Assembly (NCBI GenBank): GCA_017991675.1
Contig: JAGOQB010000006.1
Span: forward strand, 62,001-126,000
Direction: 5' to 3'
DNA length: 64,000 nt
Source: Phenylobacterium sp.
GTDB taxonomy: Bacteria > Pseudomonadota > Alphaproteobacteria > Caulobacterales > Caulobacteraceae
Shown in pieces: positions 38,109-45,693 of the stretch (the first letter of the stretch is position 1; each line of letters begins with the position of its first letter). The position numbers and the translations under genes were made by a program. The notes under the pieces were generated by a model. The model was not told the origin of the DNA. It worked only from the letters and a program-made list of their open reading frames with translations, and did no database searches.

Positions 38109-40465
38109 TGGCCGAAGCTGTACCTCAGCCGGACGCCGACCATCCGCGGCTCTCCGTAGTTGACCGTCGTGAACCCCTGGGTCGAATAGAGCACCTGACC
38201 GCCGTTGGTGTAGACCTTGTTCGCGGCGTTGGTGACGTAGATCGACGCGCCCAGCGCCGAGCCGCCGATATCGTTCCAGTCCAGCGTGAAGTTCAGGAGC
38301 CCGTAGCTGGGTTGAAACGCCATCGCCGCCGGGACCAGGTTCGCCGGTGTTCCGACCATCGTCCGCGAGGTCTCGCTTTGCCAGTCCCAGCGGCCGGAAA
38401 GCGAGATCGTCCCCATGCCCGCGGCCAGCGGCGCCTCGTAGTGCGCGTTGATCCCGTAGGTGAATTCCGGACGGGTGTAGAGAACCGTCCGCCGAAGCGC
38501 CGCGCCATCGACGCCTGCCTCGAAGGACGTGTAGTCGAAGTTCAGCCATGCGGCGTAGGCGCCGATCGACAGGTTCTCGGTCGGACGGATCGCACCCTCG
38601 AACTCGGCCCCCCAAACCCGCGCGCCCGCGGAATTATTGGTGATCGCATAGGCCGTCGGCTGGCCCGGCGCGCCGGCCACCGACTGCGAGCCCTGAATGC
38701 TGCTGTAGTCCTGATGATAGATCGCCGCGTTCGCCCTGACCGGTAGGTCGCCGGCGCGGAAGTCGGACTTGAGGCCCAGTTCGACGTCGGTGACGTATTC
38801 CGGCCCGTAGTTCAGCAACGCCGGCGTCGGCGCCTGGTTGTTGAAGCCGCCGGTTTTGAACCCGCGCCGCGAGGCGAGATACACCATCGAGCTTCTGCCG
38901 AAGCTGTAGTCCAGCCCCAACGTCCAGGTCGGCGCACGGAACGTGGCCTCGCGCACCGTCACCGTGCAGGGGCTAGTGGTGCACGTCCCATTGCCGTCGA
39001 CCGCCTGCGTCTCCTGATGCGGCCGGTCCCAGGTATAGCGGCCGCCGGCCGTCACCTTCAGCCCGTCGAGGACTGACGAGAGATCATAGGTCGCCTGGGC
39101 GTAGACCGCCGTGCTCTTGTCGCGCGTCTTGACGCTGACGGCGCCGGCCTTGCCGTAGGAGACGGTCTGGAACGTCGCGAACGGCGTCGGATTGTTCGAA
39201 TGATACAGGCCGCCGACCCAGGTCAGCCGATCGCCCAGCGAGTTCCCCTGCAACTGCGGCTCGAAGGTGTAGAGCTTCTGCTTGCTGGGGTCGATGACCG
39301 CAGTGAAGCGGTTGTAGATCGGAAACTGATTTCCGTCGTAGTCGACCGTCCGATCCGATGCCGCATCAGTAAAATTGAAGATGTTTCGGAAGGTTACGTC
39401 GTCGGACAGGTCGATCGAGGTGATGTTCGTCAGGCTCGTGAGGCGGGATCTCGTGAACGTGTCGATATCAATGGGGATCTGACGGCGGATGCCGAGCTTC
39501 TGCTGCGCCTCGAACTGAGCCACCAGCTGCGGATAGGCCTTTGCAGCGCGCCCCGATGGATCGAGGGCGAGCAGCAGCGCGGACGAACCGTTGTTGCGCG
39601 ACTTGTAGTGGCTGACGATCAGTTCGTTCCTGAAGCCGTCGGTCGGTTTGAAGGTCAGGCTCCCGCGCACCGCCCAGAAGTTTCGGTCGTCGAGGTCGAG
39701 GCCGTCCGGGTGGCTGGGCGTGGCCATGGTTTGCGTGTAGCCGTCGCGCGCCTGTGCGTTCACCGCGATGCGGGCGAGCAATTTGTCCTCGACCAGCGGA
39801 AGGTTGAGCGCGCCGCTGATCTCACGATTGTTGAAGCTGCCGTAGCCGAGCGACAGATCCCCGCCGAACTCGTTCCCCGGACGTTTCGATTGAAACAGGA
39901 TGGCGCCGCCGGTGGTGTTGCGCCCGAACAACGTCCCTTGCGGCCCCTTGAGAACCTGGATGTTCTCCAGGTCGTAGAACAATCCCGGACCGCCGACGGT
40001 CGAACCCGTGCCGGAGCCGGCGTTGTAGGGGATCAGCGCTTCGTCGAAATAGATGTTCACCGATCGCTGCCCCCGGATGCCGAGGATCAGGTAGTCCTGG
40101 AACAGGCCCATCATGCTGAGCGAGGGCGTGATCGCCTGGAGCGCGCGGAAATCCTGGACGTTGGCGCGCCGGATCTGCTCTGCGGAAAATACCGTGACCG
40201 ACAAGGGAACGCGCTGAGCGCTCTCCTCCCGCCGACGCGCCGTGACGACGACCTCGCCGAGGTCGGCGGAAGGGTCGCCCTCCGCGCTGGCCGCCTCGCC
40301 GGCGGCTTCAGGCCGCGTGTCGCTGACGATCGGCGCAGCGCCGGCCGCTCCATGCGGAGCATCCGCCTCAATGGCGCCGTCGCCAGGTGTCGCGGCATAG
40401 GCATATGCGGGCGATAGGATGGAAACAGCCGCCGCGGCGGCCATGAAAGCTTGTTTGGACGTCAC
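38105..40465 (-). CDS. TonB-dependent receptor coupled to the rhamnosidase
   Basis: The 786-residue receptor has a signal peptide ending near YAYAATPG (residue 25), a longer than usual Ala/Glu-rich linker before the TonB box DLGEVVVTARRREE, plug motifs IRGQRSVNIYFDE and IQVLKGPQGTLFGRNTTGG, and a barrel ending VGVRLRYSFGQ. The start is a GTG at 40465 with GAGGGG upstream. Because it is translationally coupled to GH78, it probably imports rhamnose-containing oligosaccharides or glycosides. A divergent GntR-family gene and a palindrome at 40527 lie upstream. Confidence 0.9.
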   Translation of the reverse strand: MTSKQAFMAAAAAVSILSPAYAYAATPGDGAIEADAPHGAAGAAPIVSDTRPEAAGEAASAEGDPSADLGEVVVTARRREESAQRVPLSVTVFSAEQIRRANVQDFRALQAITPSLSMMGLFQDYLILGIRGQRSVNIYFDEALIPYNAGSGTGSTVGGPGLFYDLENIQVLKGPQGTLFGRNTTGGAILFQSKRPGNEFGGDLSLGYGSFNNREISGALNLPLVEDKLLARIAVNAQARDGYTQTMATPSHPDGLDLDDRNFWAVRGSLTFKPTDGFRNELIVSHYKSRNNGSSALLLALDPSGRAAKAYPQLVAQFEAQQKLGIRRQIPIDIDTFTRSRLTSLTNITSIDLSDDVTFRNIFNFTDAASDRTVDYDGNQFPIYNRFTAVIDPSKQKLYTFEPQLQGNSLGDRLTWVGGLYHSNNPTPFATFQTVSYGKAGAVSVKTRDKSTAVYAQATYDLSSVLDGLKVTAGGRYTWDRPHQETQAVDGNGTCTTSPCTVTVREATFRAPTWTLGLDYSFGRSSMVYLASRRGFKTGGFNNQAPTPALLNYGPEYVTDVELGLKSDFRAGDLPVRANAAIYHQDYSSIQGSQSVAGAPGQPTAYAITNNSAGARVWGAEFEGAIRPTENLSIGAYAAWLNFDYTSFEAGVDGAALRRTVLYTRPEFTYGINAHYEAPLAAGMGTISLSGRWDWQSETSRTMVGTPANLVPAAMAFQPSYGLLNFTLDWNDIGGSALGASIYVTNAANKVYTNGGQVLYSTQGFTTVNYGEPRMVGVRLRYSFGQ

Positions 40466-40796
40466 TGGGGTGCCCCTCTTGCTGAGCCCCCTGTTAGCGC
40501 GCCATCCTAACGCTTATATGACATCGGTTATCCTACAACCGGATAACTGAGGAGATGTCCGCCGCCAACCGCGCGCCGACGCTTGGAGATCGTGCCCGAA
40601 TTGCATTGCAGGACGACAATATGTAGGGCCCTGAGGCGGCGTCAGACGGCGCTGCTGCGCCGAACGGCCGCGACAGCGGACTCCCTGCGTTGCTGACCTC
40701 CCGCCGCCTGGCCGCCCGTCGGCCCCGACGCCGAAACGACGACGCTTGCGTCAGCGCGACAGAGTTGAAAGCCTCGCCCGAGGACAGGACGACGAC
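40466..40796. promoter_or_regulatory. 331-base divergent regulatory region with palindrome GTTATCC-N7-GGATAAC
   Basis: The only clear structure is the perfect inverted repeat at 40527-40547, arms GTTATCC and GGATAAC with 7 bases between, 62 bases upstream of the TBDR start. It is a good candidate binding site for the divergent GntR regulator. The rest (40550-40790) shows no gene or RNA signal. Confidence 0.5.
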
Positions 40797-41513
40797 ATGA
40801 AATTCAGCGTGCCCGAACGATCGCCGCGCCTCCCCGCCCAGGTCGCCAACGCGATCATGGAGGAAATCCGGGAGGGGCGGATCAAGCCCGGCGACAGGCT
40901 GCCGACCGAGCAGTTTCTGGTCCAGCACATGGGCGTAAGCCGAAACGTCGTGCGGGAGGCCATGGCCCAGCTTCGCGCCGTCGGCGCGGTGTACTCACGA
41001 CAGGGGATCGGCACCATCGTCGCCGATCCCTCGGCCTCCGCAGGACCGTCGCTTCAAATCCCGCAACTGGATTCCCAGGCGCTTAATCAGGCCTACGAGA
41101 TCAGGGCGATCCTGGAGACGAAGGCCGCCGGCTTGGCCGCCTTGCGGGCGAGCCCCGAGCAGATCGCCGAGATATCCGACACGCTGCACCGCATGGACGA
41201 CGAGCGCTGGGAAGCGTCCGGCGTCGACGCCGATATCGACTTTCACCTCGCCATCGCCCGCGCATCGGGGAACGTCTTCATCGCCGACACGATCAAGTCC
41301 CTCGTCGTGCCGATGCGGCAAACCGTGGTCACCACGCTGCGGCGTTCAGGGACCCTGGTCGGCGAGATCAAATCGATCACGGTCAGGGAGCATACCGCGA
41401 TCCGCGACGCGATAGCCTCCGGCTCGGCCGAAACCGCGCGGCGCGCGATGGCGCACCACATCTGCAACGCCGCGGCGCGTCTTGGTTACGACCTGTCGAT
41501 GCTCGATCACTGA
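40797..41513 (+). CDS. GntR-family regulator with FCD domain
   Basis: The 238-residue protein has a GntR winged HTH (LPAQVANAIMEEIREGRIKPG, GVSRNVVREAMAQLRAVGAVYS, RQGIGTIVA) and an FCD domain with metal-site residues: an Asp-x-x-x-His pattern in DADIDFHLAIARASGN and later His residues in REHTAIRDAI and AMAHHICNAA. The complete set suggests binding of a metal and a sugar acid, as in UxuR/ExuR-like regulators of hexuronate use. ATG at 40797 with AGGACAGGA upstream. Divergent from the TBDR-rhamnosidase operon, which it probably controls. Confidence 0.88.
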   Translation: MKFSVPERSPRLPAQVANAIMEEIREGRIKPGDRLPTEQFLVQHMGVSRNVVREAMAQLRAVGAVYSRQGIGTIVADPSASAGPSLQIPQLDSQALNQAYEIRAILETKAAGLAALRASPEQIAEISDTLHRMDDERWEASGVDADIDFHLAIARASGNVFIADTIKSLVVPMRQTVVTTLRRSGTLVGEIKSITVREHTAIRDAIASGSAETARRAMAHHICNAAARLGYDLSMLDH

Positions 41514-41872
41514 CGGTCGTGGCGCTCGGCCAGGTTCGCGCTGGAGCCGTGGCGCTCCAGCGGAACCCGTTCCAGAATCTCCAGGCCCATCGGCCGGATG
41601 GGCTCCACGTCCATCTCAGTGCGCCTGATCGACCGGCCGGCCTTGCCCTCATGGGCGTCCCAGGCGCTGTTGACGATGTAGGCGTAGAGCGCCTCGGCGT
41701 TGGCGTCCGGCATGTCCTCGGCGTGGTGCTGCATCTGCGCGCCATTGCCGAGCAAGGCCCAGTCGGTGTTCCGCGGCGCCCGCTCCGAGCATCCCGCGAT
41801 CGTCAGGCCCAAGGCCGCAACGACGCCGACCGCCGAGACGCCGGGCCGTGCTCTTGAGCTTTCGATACCCAA
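41507..41872 (-). CDS. Small putative lipoprotein, unknown function
   Basis: The frame gives 121 residues from a TTG at 41872, with a hydrophobic segment and lipobox-like LTIAGC (C28). The mature part (about 93 residues) has DWALLGNGAQMQHHAEDMPDANAEALYAYIV, with paired histidines, then MDVEPIRPMGLEILERVPLERH. No family recognised. It begins 28 bases after the stop of the sulfatase gene and is likely the last gene of that transcript. The start is uncertain: no ATG/GTG with a good ribosome-binding site is in frame. The end overlaps the convergent GntR gene by 7 bases. Confidence 0.55.
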   Translation of the reverse strand: MGIESSRARPGVSAVGVVAALGLTIAGCSERAPRNTDWALLGNGAQMQHHAEDMPDANAEALYAYIVNSAWDAHEGKAGRSIRRTEMDVEPIRPMGLEILERVPLERHGSSANLAERHDRQ

Positions 41873-41899
41873 GGAGCAGCGAGCAGGCCCCGCTTCACG

Positions 41900-43537
41900 T
41901 CACCGCCCCGGATTCCACAGGTAGGGACGTCCCGCCTTGTCGGCGGCCGCTTTGGCGGGGCTGTCGGGAAAGGCGCCGTTCAGCCGATCCGGACGGTCCG
42001 GGGCGACCTGCCACTGCTGCGGGAACTCGGCGGCCTTCGGGCCGTCCTTGTCGCGCCAGACGACGCCGGCGCTGTAGCGGTAGCTGTAGGGGATCACATG
42101 CTCGGCCTTGTCGTTGGCCAGCCGAGCGAACAGCCGCCCGCGCAGGTCGATCTTGGCCTGCAAGTACTCCGGATCGTCGATGAGATTGGTCATCTCCTCC
42201 GGGTCCTTGGAGAGGTCGTAGAGTTCCTCCAGGTCCCAGATCCCGTGGTACTGGATGTACTTCAGCTTGCCGTGCTCGATCGCGAAGGTGGTCGGGGTCT
42301 GCGGGAAGGTCCATTCCCAGTAGTACTCGTAGACGAAATCGTCCTCGACCCAATCCTTGGCCGCGACCTGGCCGGTGGCGACCGGCAGGATGCTGCGCCC
42401 CTCGAACTGCGGCGGGGCCTTGGCGCCCGCGACGTCCAGCAGGGTCGGAGCGACATCCAGGTTGCGCACCCGCGCCTCATTGACCGCGCCCTTCGGCAGC
42501 AGCCCCGGCGCATAGGCGACCATCGGCACCTTTACGGACGGCTCATAGGCGTTGCGTTTGTCGATCAGCCCGTGCTCGCCCATCAGGAAGCCGTTGTCGC
42601 TCATGAAGACTATGAGCGTGTTCTTCTCCAGGCGGTGCTTGCGCAGGTAGTCGAGCGTGCGTCCGACGCTGTCGTCCACGGCGCTGAGCGTGCGGTAGTA
42701 GTCGCGGAAGTAGTCGGCGACGTCGCGGCTGGAATGATAGGCGAAGTCGACGCCGTGCCAGCTGTTGCGTTGGTTCTGCACCCACATCGGCTTGCCCGCC
42801 CGGTTCTCGGGCGTGTCGACGGCGCTGGCCGGCAGCTTGATGTCGAGGTCCTTGTACTGGCCTGCATGGCGCGGGGCCGGCTTGGCGTCGGAATGCACCG
42901 CCTTGTGGGACATGTAGATGAAGAACGGCTTGGATTTGTCGCGGCCGTGATCGAGCCATTCCAGCTGGTAGTCGGTCAGCTCGTCGGTGATGTAGCCCTT
43001 CTGCGGCACGGCCTTCCCATCGACGTTCAGGGTCTGGGTCTGGCCGGCGGCGACCTGCTGGGGCGACAGGCCGTCGGTCGGGAAGTAGGTCCCCTGCCCC
43101 TTGAAGCTGACCCACTTGTCGAAGCCCGCTCGCGGGCCGTCGGTGGACGAGCCCATGTGCCACTTGCCGAAGAAGGCGGTCTGGTAGCCGGCCTCCTGCA
43201 GGTACTTCGGGAAGTAGGTCAGCCCGGCTTCGGACGAATTGTTGTTGTCGACGATGCGGTGATTGCGGGTCGTCTGGCCGGTCAGGATCGTCGCGCGACT
43301 GGGAGAGCACAGCGACGACGTCACCACCGCGTTCGGGAAGTAGACGCCGTTCCTGGCCAGGTAGTCGATGTTCGGCGTCTTCAGCTCCGGGGTCTTGAAG
43401 CCCATGGCGTCGAACCGCAGGTCGTCCACCAGGATGAAGACGATGTTGTAGGGCGCCGGCGTCGCGGCCTGGGCCGCCAGCGGAATCGAAGCGGCGGCCA
43501 GAGCCGCGGCTCCCACACGGGCGAAGGTGGAGATCAT
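41900..43537 (-). CDS. Sulfatase, exported
   Basis: The 545-residue enzyme has a signal peptide (to about residue 24, AAQAAT). NIVFILVDDLRFDAM (31-45) gives metal ligands, and C77 in CSPSRATILTG is the cysteine converted to formylglycine. FGKWHMGSS, the MSHKAVHSD segment and MSDNGFLMGEHG follow in family order. The pattern resembles the N-acetylglucosamine-6-sulfatase-like and related glycan exo-sulfatases common in polysaccharide loci. ATG at 43537 has AGGACA upstream. Divergent from the LacI gene across the palindrome at 43586, and followed by a small lipoprotein gene. Confidence 0.93.
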   Translation of the reverse strand: MISTFARVGAAALAAASIPLAAQAATPAPYNIVFILVDDLRFDAMGFKTPELKTPNIDYLARNGVYFPNAVVTSSLCSPSRATILTGQTTRNHRIVDNNNSSEAGLTYFPKYLQEAGYQTAFFGKWHMGSSTDGPRAGFDKWVSFKGQGTYFPTDGLSPQQVAAGQTQTLNVDGKAVPQKGYITDELTDYQLEWLDHGRDKSKPFFIYMSHKAVHSDAKPAPRHAGQYKDLDIKLPASAVDTPENRAGKPMWVQNQRNSWHGVDFAYHSSRDVADYFRDYYRTLSAVDDSVGRTLDYLRKHRLEKNTLIVFMSDNGFLMGEHGLIDKRNAYEPSVKVPMVAYAPGLLPKGAVNEARVRNLDVAPTLLDVAGAKAPPQFEGRSILPVATGQVAAKDWVEDDFVYEYYWEWTFPQTPTTFAIEHGKLKYIQYHGIWDLEELYDLSKDPEEMTNLIDDPEYLQAKIDLRGRLFARLANDKAEHVIPYSYRYSAGVVWRDKDGPKAAEFPQQWQVAPDRPDRLNGAFPDSPAKAAADKAGRPYLWNPGR

Positions 43538-43585
43538 GCGCGATTGTCCTGACTAGCTGGTGAACCTTCGGTATGCCGCCCCGGA

Positions 43586-43597
43586 GACAACGTTGTC
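43586..43597. promoter_or_regulatory. Palindrome GACAACGTTGTC, LacI operator candidate (copy 1)
   Basis: A perfect 12-base palindrome with the central CG typical of LacI/GalR operators, 49 bases upstream of the sulfatase ATG and 117 bases before the LacI start. A further TTGTTGTCG half site follows at 43601-43609. An identical palindrome is at 48182-48193. Confidence 0.75.
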
Positions 43598-43713
43598 AAT
43601 TTGTTGTCGACTTGGACTCTATGTCAGCGGCGACCGCCCACGCGACCGCGCATTGCCTTGCATTGCCCGAAAGCTCGAATACTCAGGACCTGAAGGCAGC
43701 CGACAAGAGACTC

Positions 43714-44736
43714 ATGAGCCAGACCTCGCCGCCCGCCCGCAGGCCAACGATCAAGGAGGTCGCCAAGCTGGCCGGGGTCTCGTTCAAGACCGTGGCCCGC
43801 GTCGTCAACAACGAGCCCAGCGTCACGGCCGAGCGCCGCGAGGCGGTTCACAAGGCGATGACCATGCTCAACTACGCGCCGAACGTTTCGGCGCGGCAGC
43901 TCGCCAGCAAGCGCTCCTATCTGTTGGCCCTGGTGTTCGGTGGCGGCGGCCTCGACAACTTCGCCAGGGCGCAGACCGGGGCCATCCGCCGTTGCCGCGA
44001 GGCCGGCTACCAGCTGATCGTTGAAGAGGTCGTGCCCGGCTCCGAGACCGAGGTCGCCACACGACTGCACAGCGCCCGCGTCGATGGCGTCATCGTGCTC
44101 CCGCCGCTCTCCTTCCACCCTCCCCTCCTGGAGGCGCTTCGCGAGCGCGCCCTCCGCTACGCGCTGATCTCGCCGGACGGCGGCGATCCCATCGCCTCAA
44201 GCGTCGGCCTCGACGACAAGCTGGCCGCCGAGCAGATGACCTCGCGGCTCATCGCGCTCGGACACCGGGACATCGGATTCATCTCCGGCGGCGATCGGCG
44301 CGCCTCGACCTATCGCCAGATCGGCTATCGCGCGGCGCTCGAGACGGCGGGCATTCCGCTGCGCCCTGACCTGGAGGCCGAGGGCGACTTCAGCTTCAAG
44401 AGCGGCGAAGCCGCCGCGCGCCAGCTCCTCGGCGGCCCCGTGCGGCCAAGCGCGATATTCGCGGCTAACGACGGCATGGCGCTCGGCGTCATGGTCGCGG
44501 CGGCGCGCCTCGGACTTCGGGTGCCCGAGGATCTCTCGGTGGCCGGCTTCGACGACATGCCCTACGCCAAGCTGGTCTGGCCGGAACTGACGACCGTTCG
44601 CCGTCCCTTGCGCGAAATGGCCAGCACCGCCGTCGATCTGCTGCTGGAGCCCGAGGACGGCCGAGCGCCGCACCACGTCGTCCTGGACTTCGAGCTGATC
44701 GAGCGCGGCTCGACCATGCAACGGACCGCGCCATGA
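43714..44736 (+). CDS. LacI-family transcriptional repressor
   Basis: The 340-residue protein has the LacI N-terminal HTH (RPTIKEVAKLAGVSFKTVARVVN, with hinge helix NYAPNVSARQLASK) and a periplasmic-binding-protein-like sugar-binding domain (LLALVFGGGG, LISPDGGDPI, ALGHRDIGFISG, AIFAANDGMALGVM, VAGFDDMPYAKLVWPELTTVRRP). I start at ATG 43714 rather than further upstream because this places the HTH at the usual position and leaves the operator outside the gene. It overlaps the formylglycine enzyme gene by 4 bases. The operator copies at 43586 and 48182 make it the likely local regulator of both sulfatase promoters and a TBDR. Confidence 0.93.
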   Translation: MSQTSPPARRPTIKEVAKLAGVSFKTVARVVNNEPSVTAERREAVHKAMTMLNYAPNVSARQLASKRSYLLALVFGGGGLDNFARAQTGAIRRCREAGYQLIVEEVVPGSETEVATRLHSARVDGVIVLPPLSFHPPLLEALRERALRYALISPDGGDPIASSVGLDDKLAAEQMTSRLIALGHRDIGFISGGDRRASTYRQIGYRAALETAGIPLRPDLEAEGDFSFKSGEAAARQLLGGPVRPSAIFAANDGMALGVMVAAARLGLRVPEDLSVAGFDDMPYAKLVWPELTTVRRPLREMASTAVDLLLEPEDGRAPHHVVLDFELIERGSTMQRTAP

Positions 44737-45647
44737 GCGCCCCGCGCGGCATGCGCCGCCTGGACGGGGGTGAGTTCGTGATGGGTTCGGAGCGGTTCTA
44801 CCCCGAGGAGCGCCCGCTGCGGCCGGTCCGCGTCGACCCGTTCTGGATCGACGAGACCCCGGTCACCAACCGGCAGTTCGCCGCCTTCGTCCGCGCCACA
44901 GGCCACCGAACCCTGGCCGAGATCCCGCCCGATCCGAAGGATTATCCGGGCATGCCGCCCGAGATGGCGCGCGCCGGCTCGCTCGTCTTCCAGCCGACCG
45001 CCGGGCCGGTCTGGACGGGGGATCCGAGCCAATGGTGGGAGTTCAAGTTCGGGGCCTTCTGGCGCCGGCCGCTGGGGCGGCCAGGCCCGATGGCGCTCGA
45101 CGATCACCCCGTGGTTCACCTCGCCTACGAAGACGCCGCCGCCTACGCCGAATGGGCCGGCAAATCGCTGCCCACGGAAGCCGAATGGGAGTTCGCCGCC
45201 CGCGGCGGCCAGACCTCCGAGTTCGCCTGGGGCGACGAACTGGCGCCCGGCGGGGCTATGCTCGCCAACTACTGGCAGGGCGAGTTCCCCTGGCGCAATT
45301 CCAAGCTCGACGGCTGGGAGCGGACCTCCCCGGTCGGCAGCTTCCCGCCCAACGGCTACGGGCTGTCCGACATGATCGGCAATGTCTGGGAGTGGACCTG
45401 CGACTGGTACGCCGACGCTGGCGACCTTGTCCCGGCAAGCCCGTGCTGCGCCCCGAAGGGCGGGATCATGGAGGCGAGCCACGATCCGGCCACGCCCCAG
45501 GTCATGATCCCCCGAAGGGTCATCAAGGGCGGCTCCCACCTGTGCGCCGAATCCTACTGCCAGCGCTATCGGCCGGCCGCCCGCCACCCGCAGGCGATCG
45601 ACTCGTCCACCAGCCACATCGGCTTTCGCTGCGTGGTCCGGGACTGA
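44733..45647 (+). CDS. Formylglycine-generating enzyme (sulfatase-modifying factor)
   Basis: The 304-residue protein converts the signature cysteine of sulfatases to formylglycine using oxygen and copper. FGE-sulfatase fold motifs appear in order: GGEFVMGSE, PVTNRQFAAFV, SLPTEAEWEFAARGG, FPPNGYGLSDMIGNVWEWTCDWY, and the terminal RVIKGGSHLCAESYCQRYR to HIGFRC. C271 and C276 in CAESYC are the copper-binding pair, nearly the same numbering as the Streptomyces enzyme (C272, C277), so this is a true FGE rather than a general SUMF1-like protein. No signal peptide: modification occurs before export. ATG overlaps the LacI stop (ATGA), so regulator and maturase are co-expressed and the maturase serves the local sulfatases. 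Confidence 0.93.
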   Translation: MSAPRGMRRLDGGEFVMGSERFYPEERPLRPVRVDPFWIDETPVTNRQFAAFVRATGHRTLAEIPPDPKDYPGMPPEMARAGSLVFQPTAGPVWTGDPSQWWEFKFGAFWRRPLGRPGPMALDDHPVVHLAYEDAAAYAEWAGKSLPTEAEWEFAARGGQTSEFAWGDELAPGGAMLANYWQGEFPWRNSKLDGWERTSPVGSFPPNGYGLSDMIGNVWEWTCDWYADAGDLVPASPCCAPKGGIMEASHDPATPQVMIPRRVIKGGSHLCAESYCQRYRPAARHPQAIDSSTSHIGFRCVVRD

Positions 45648-45680
45648 GAAAAATGGCGGGCGCTCCGGAAAGCGCCCGCC
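45648..45680 (-). terminator. Intrinsic terminator of the minus-strand TBDR
   Basis: On the minus strand, a 10-base stem (GGCGGGCGCT and complement, loop 6) followed by ATTTTTCTC. It lies between convergent genes and may also help the FGE transcript. Confidence 0.75.
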
Positions 45681-45693
45681 AGGTGGGGAAACC

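Noticed and set aside
40556-40627. 23-codon frame following GGAG before the GntR gene
   Set aside because: The GGAG touches the ATG, the peptide has no features, and length is within chance.
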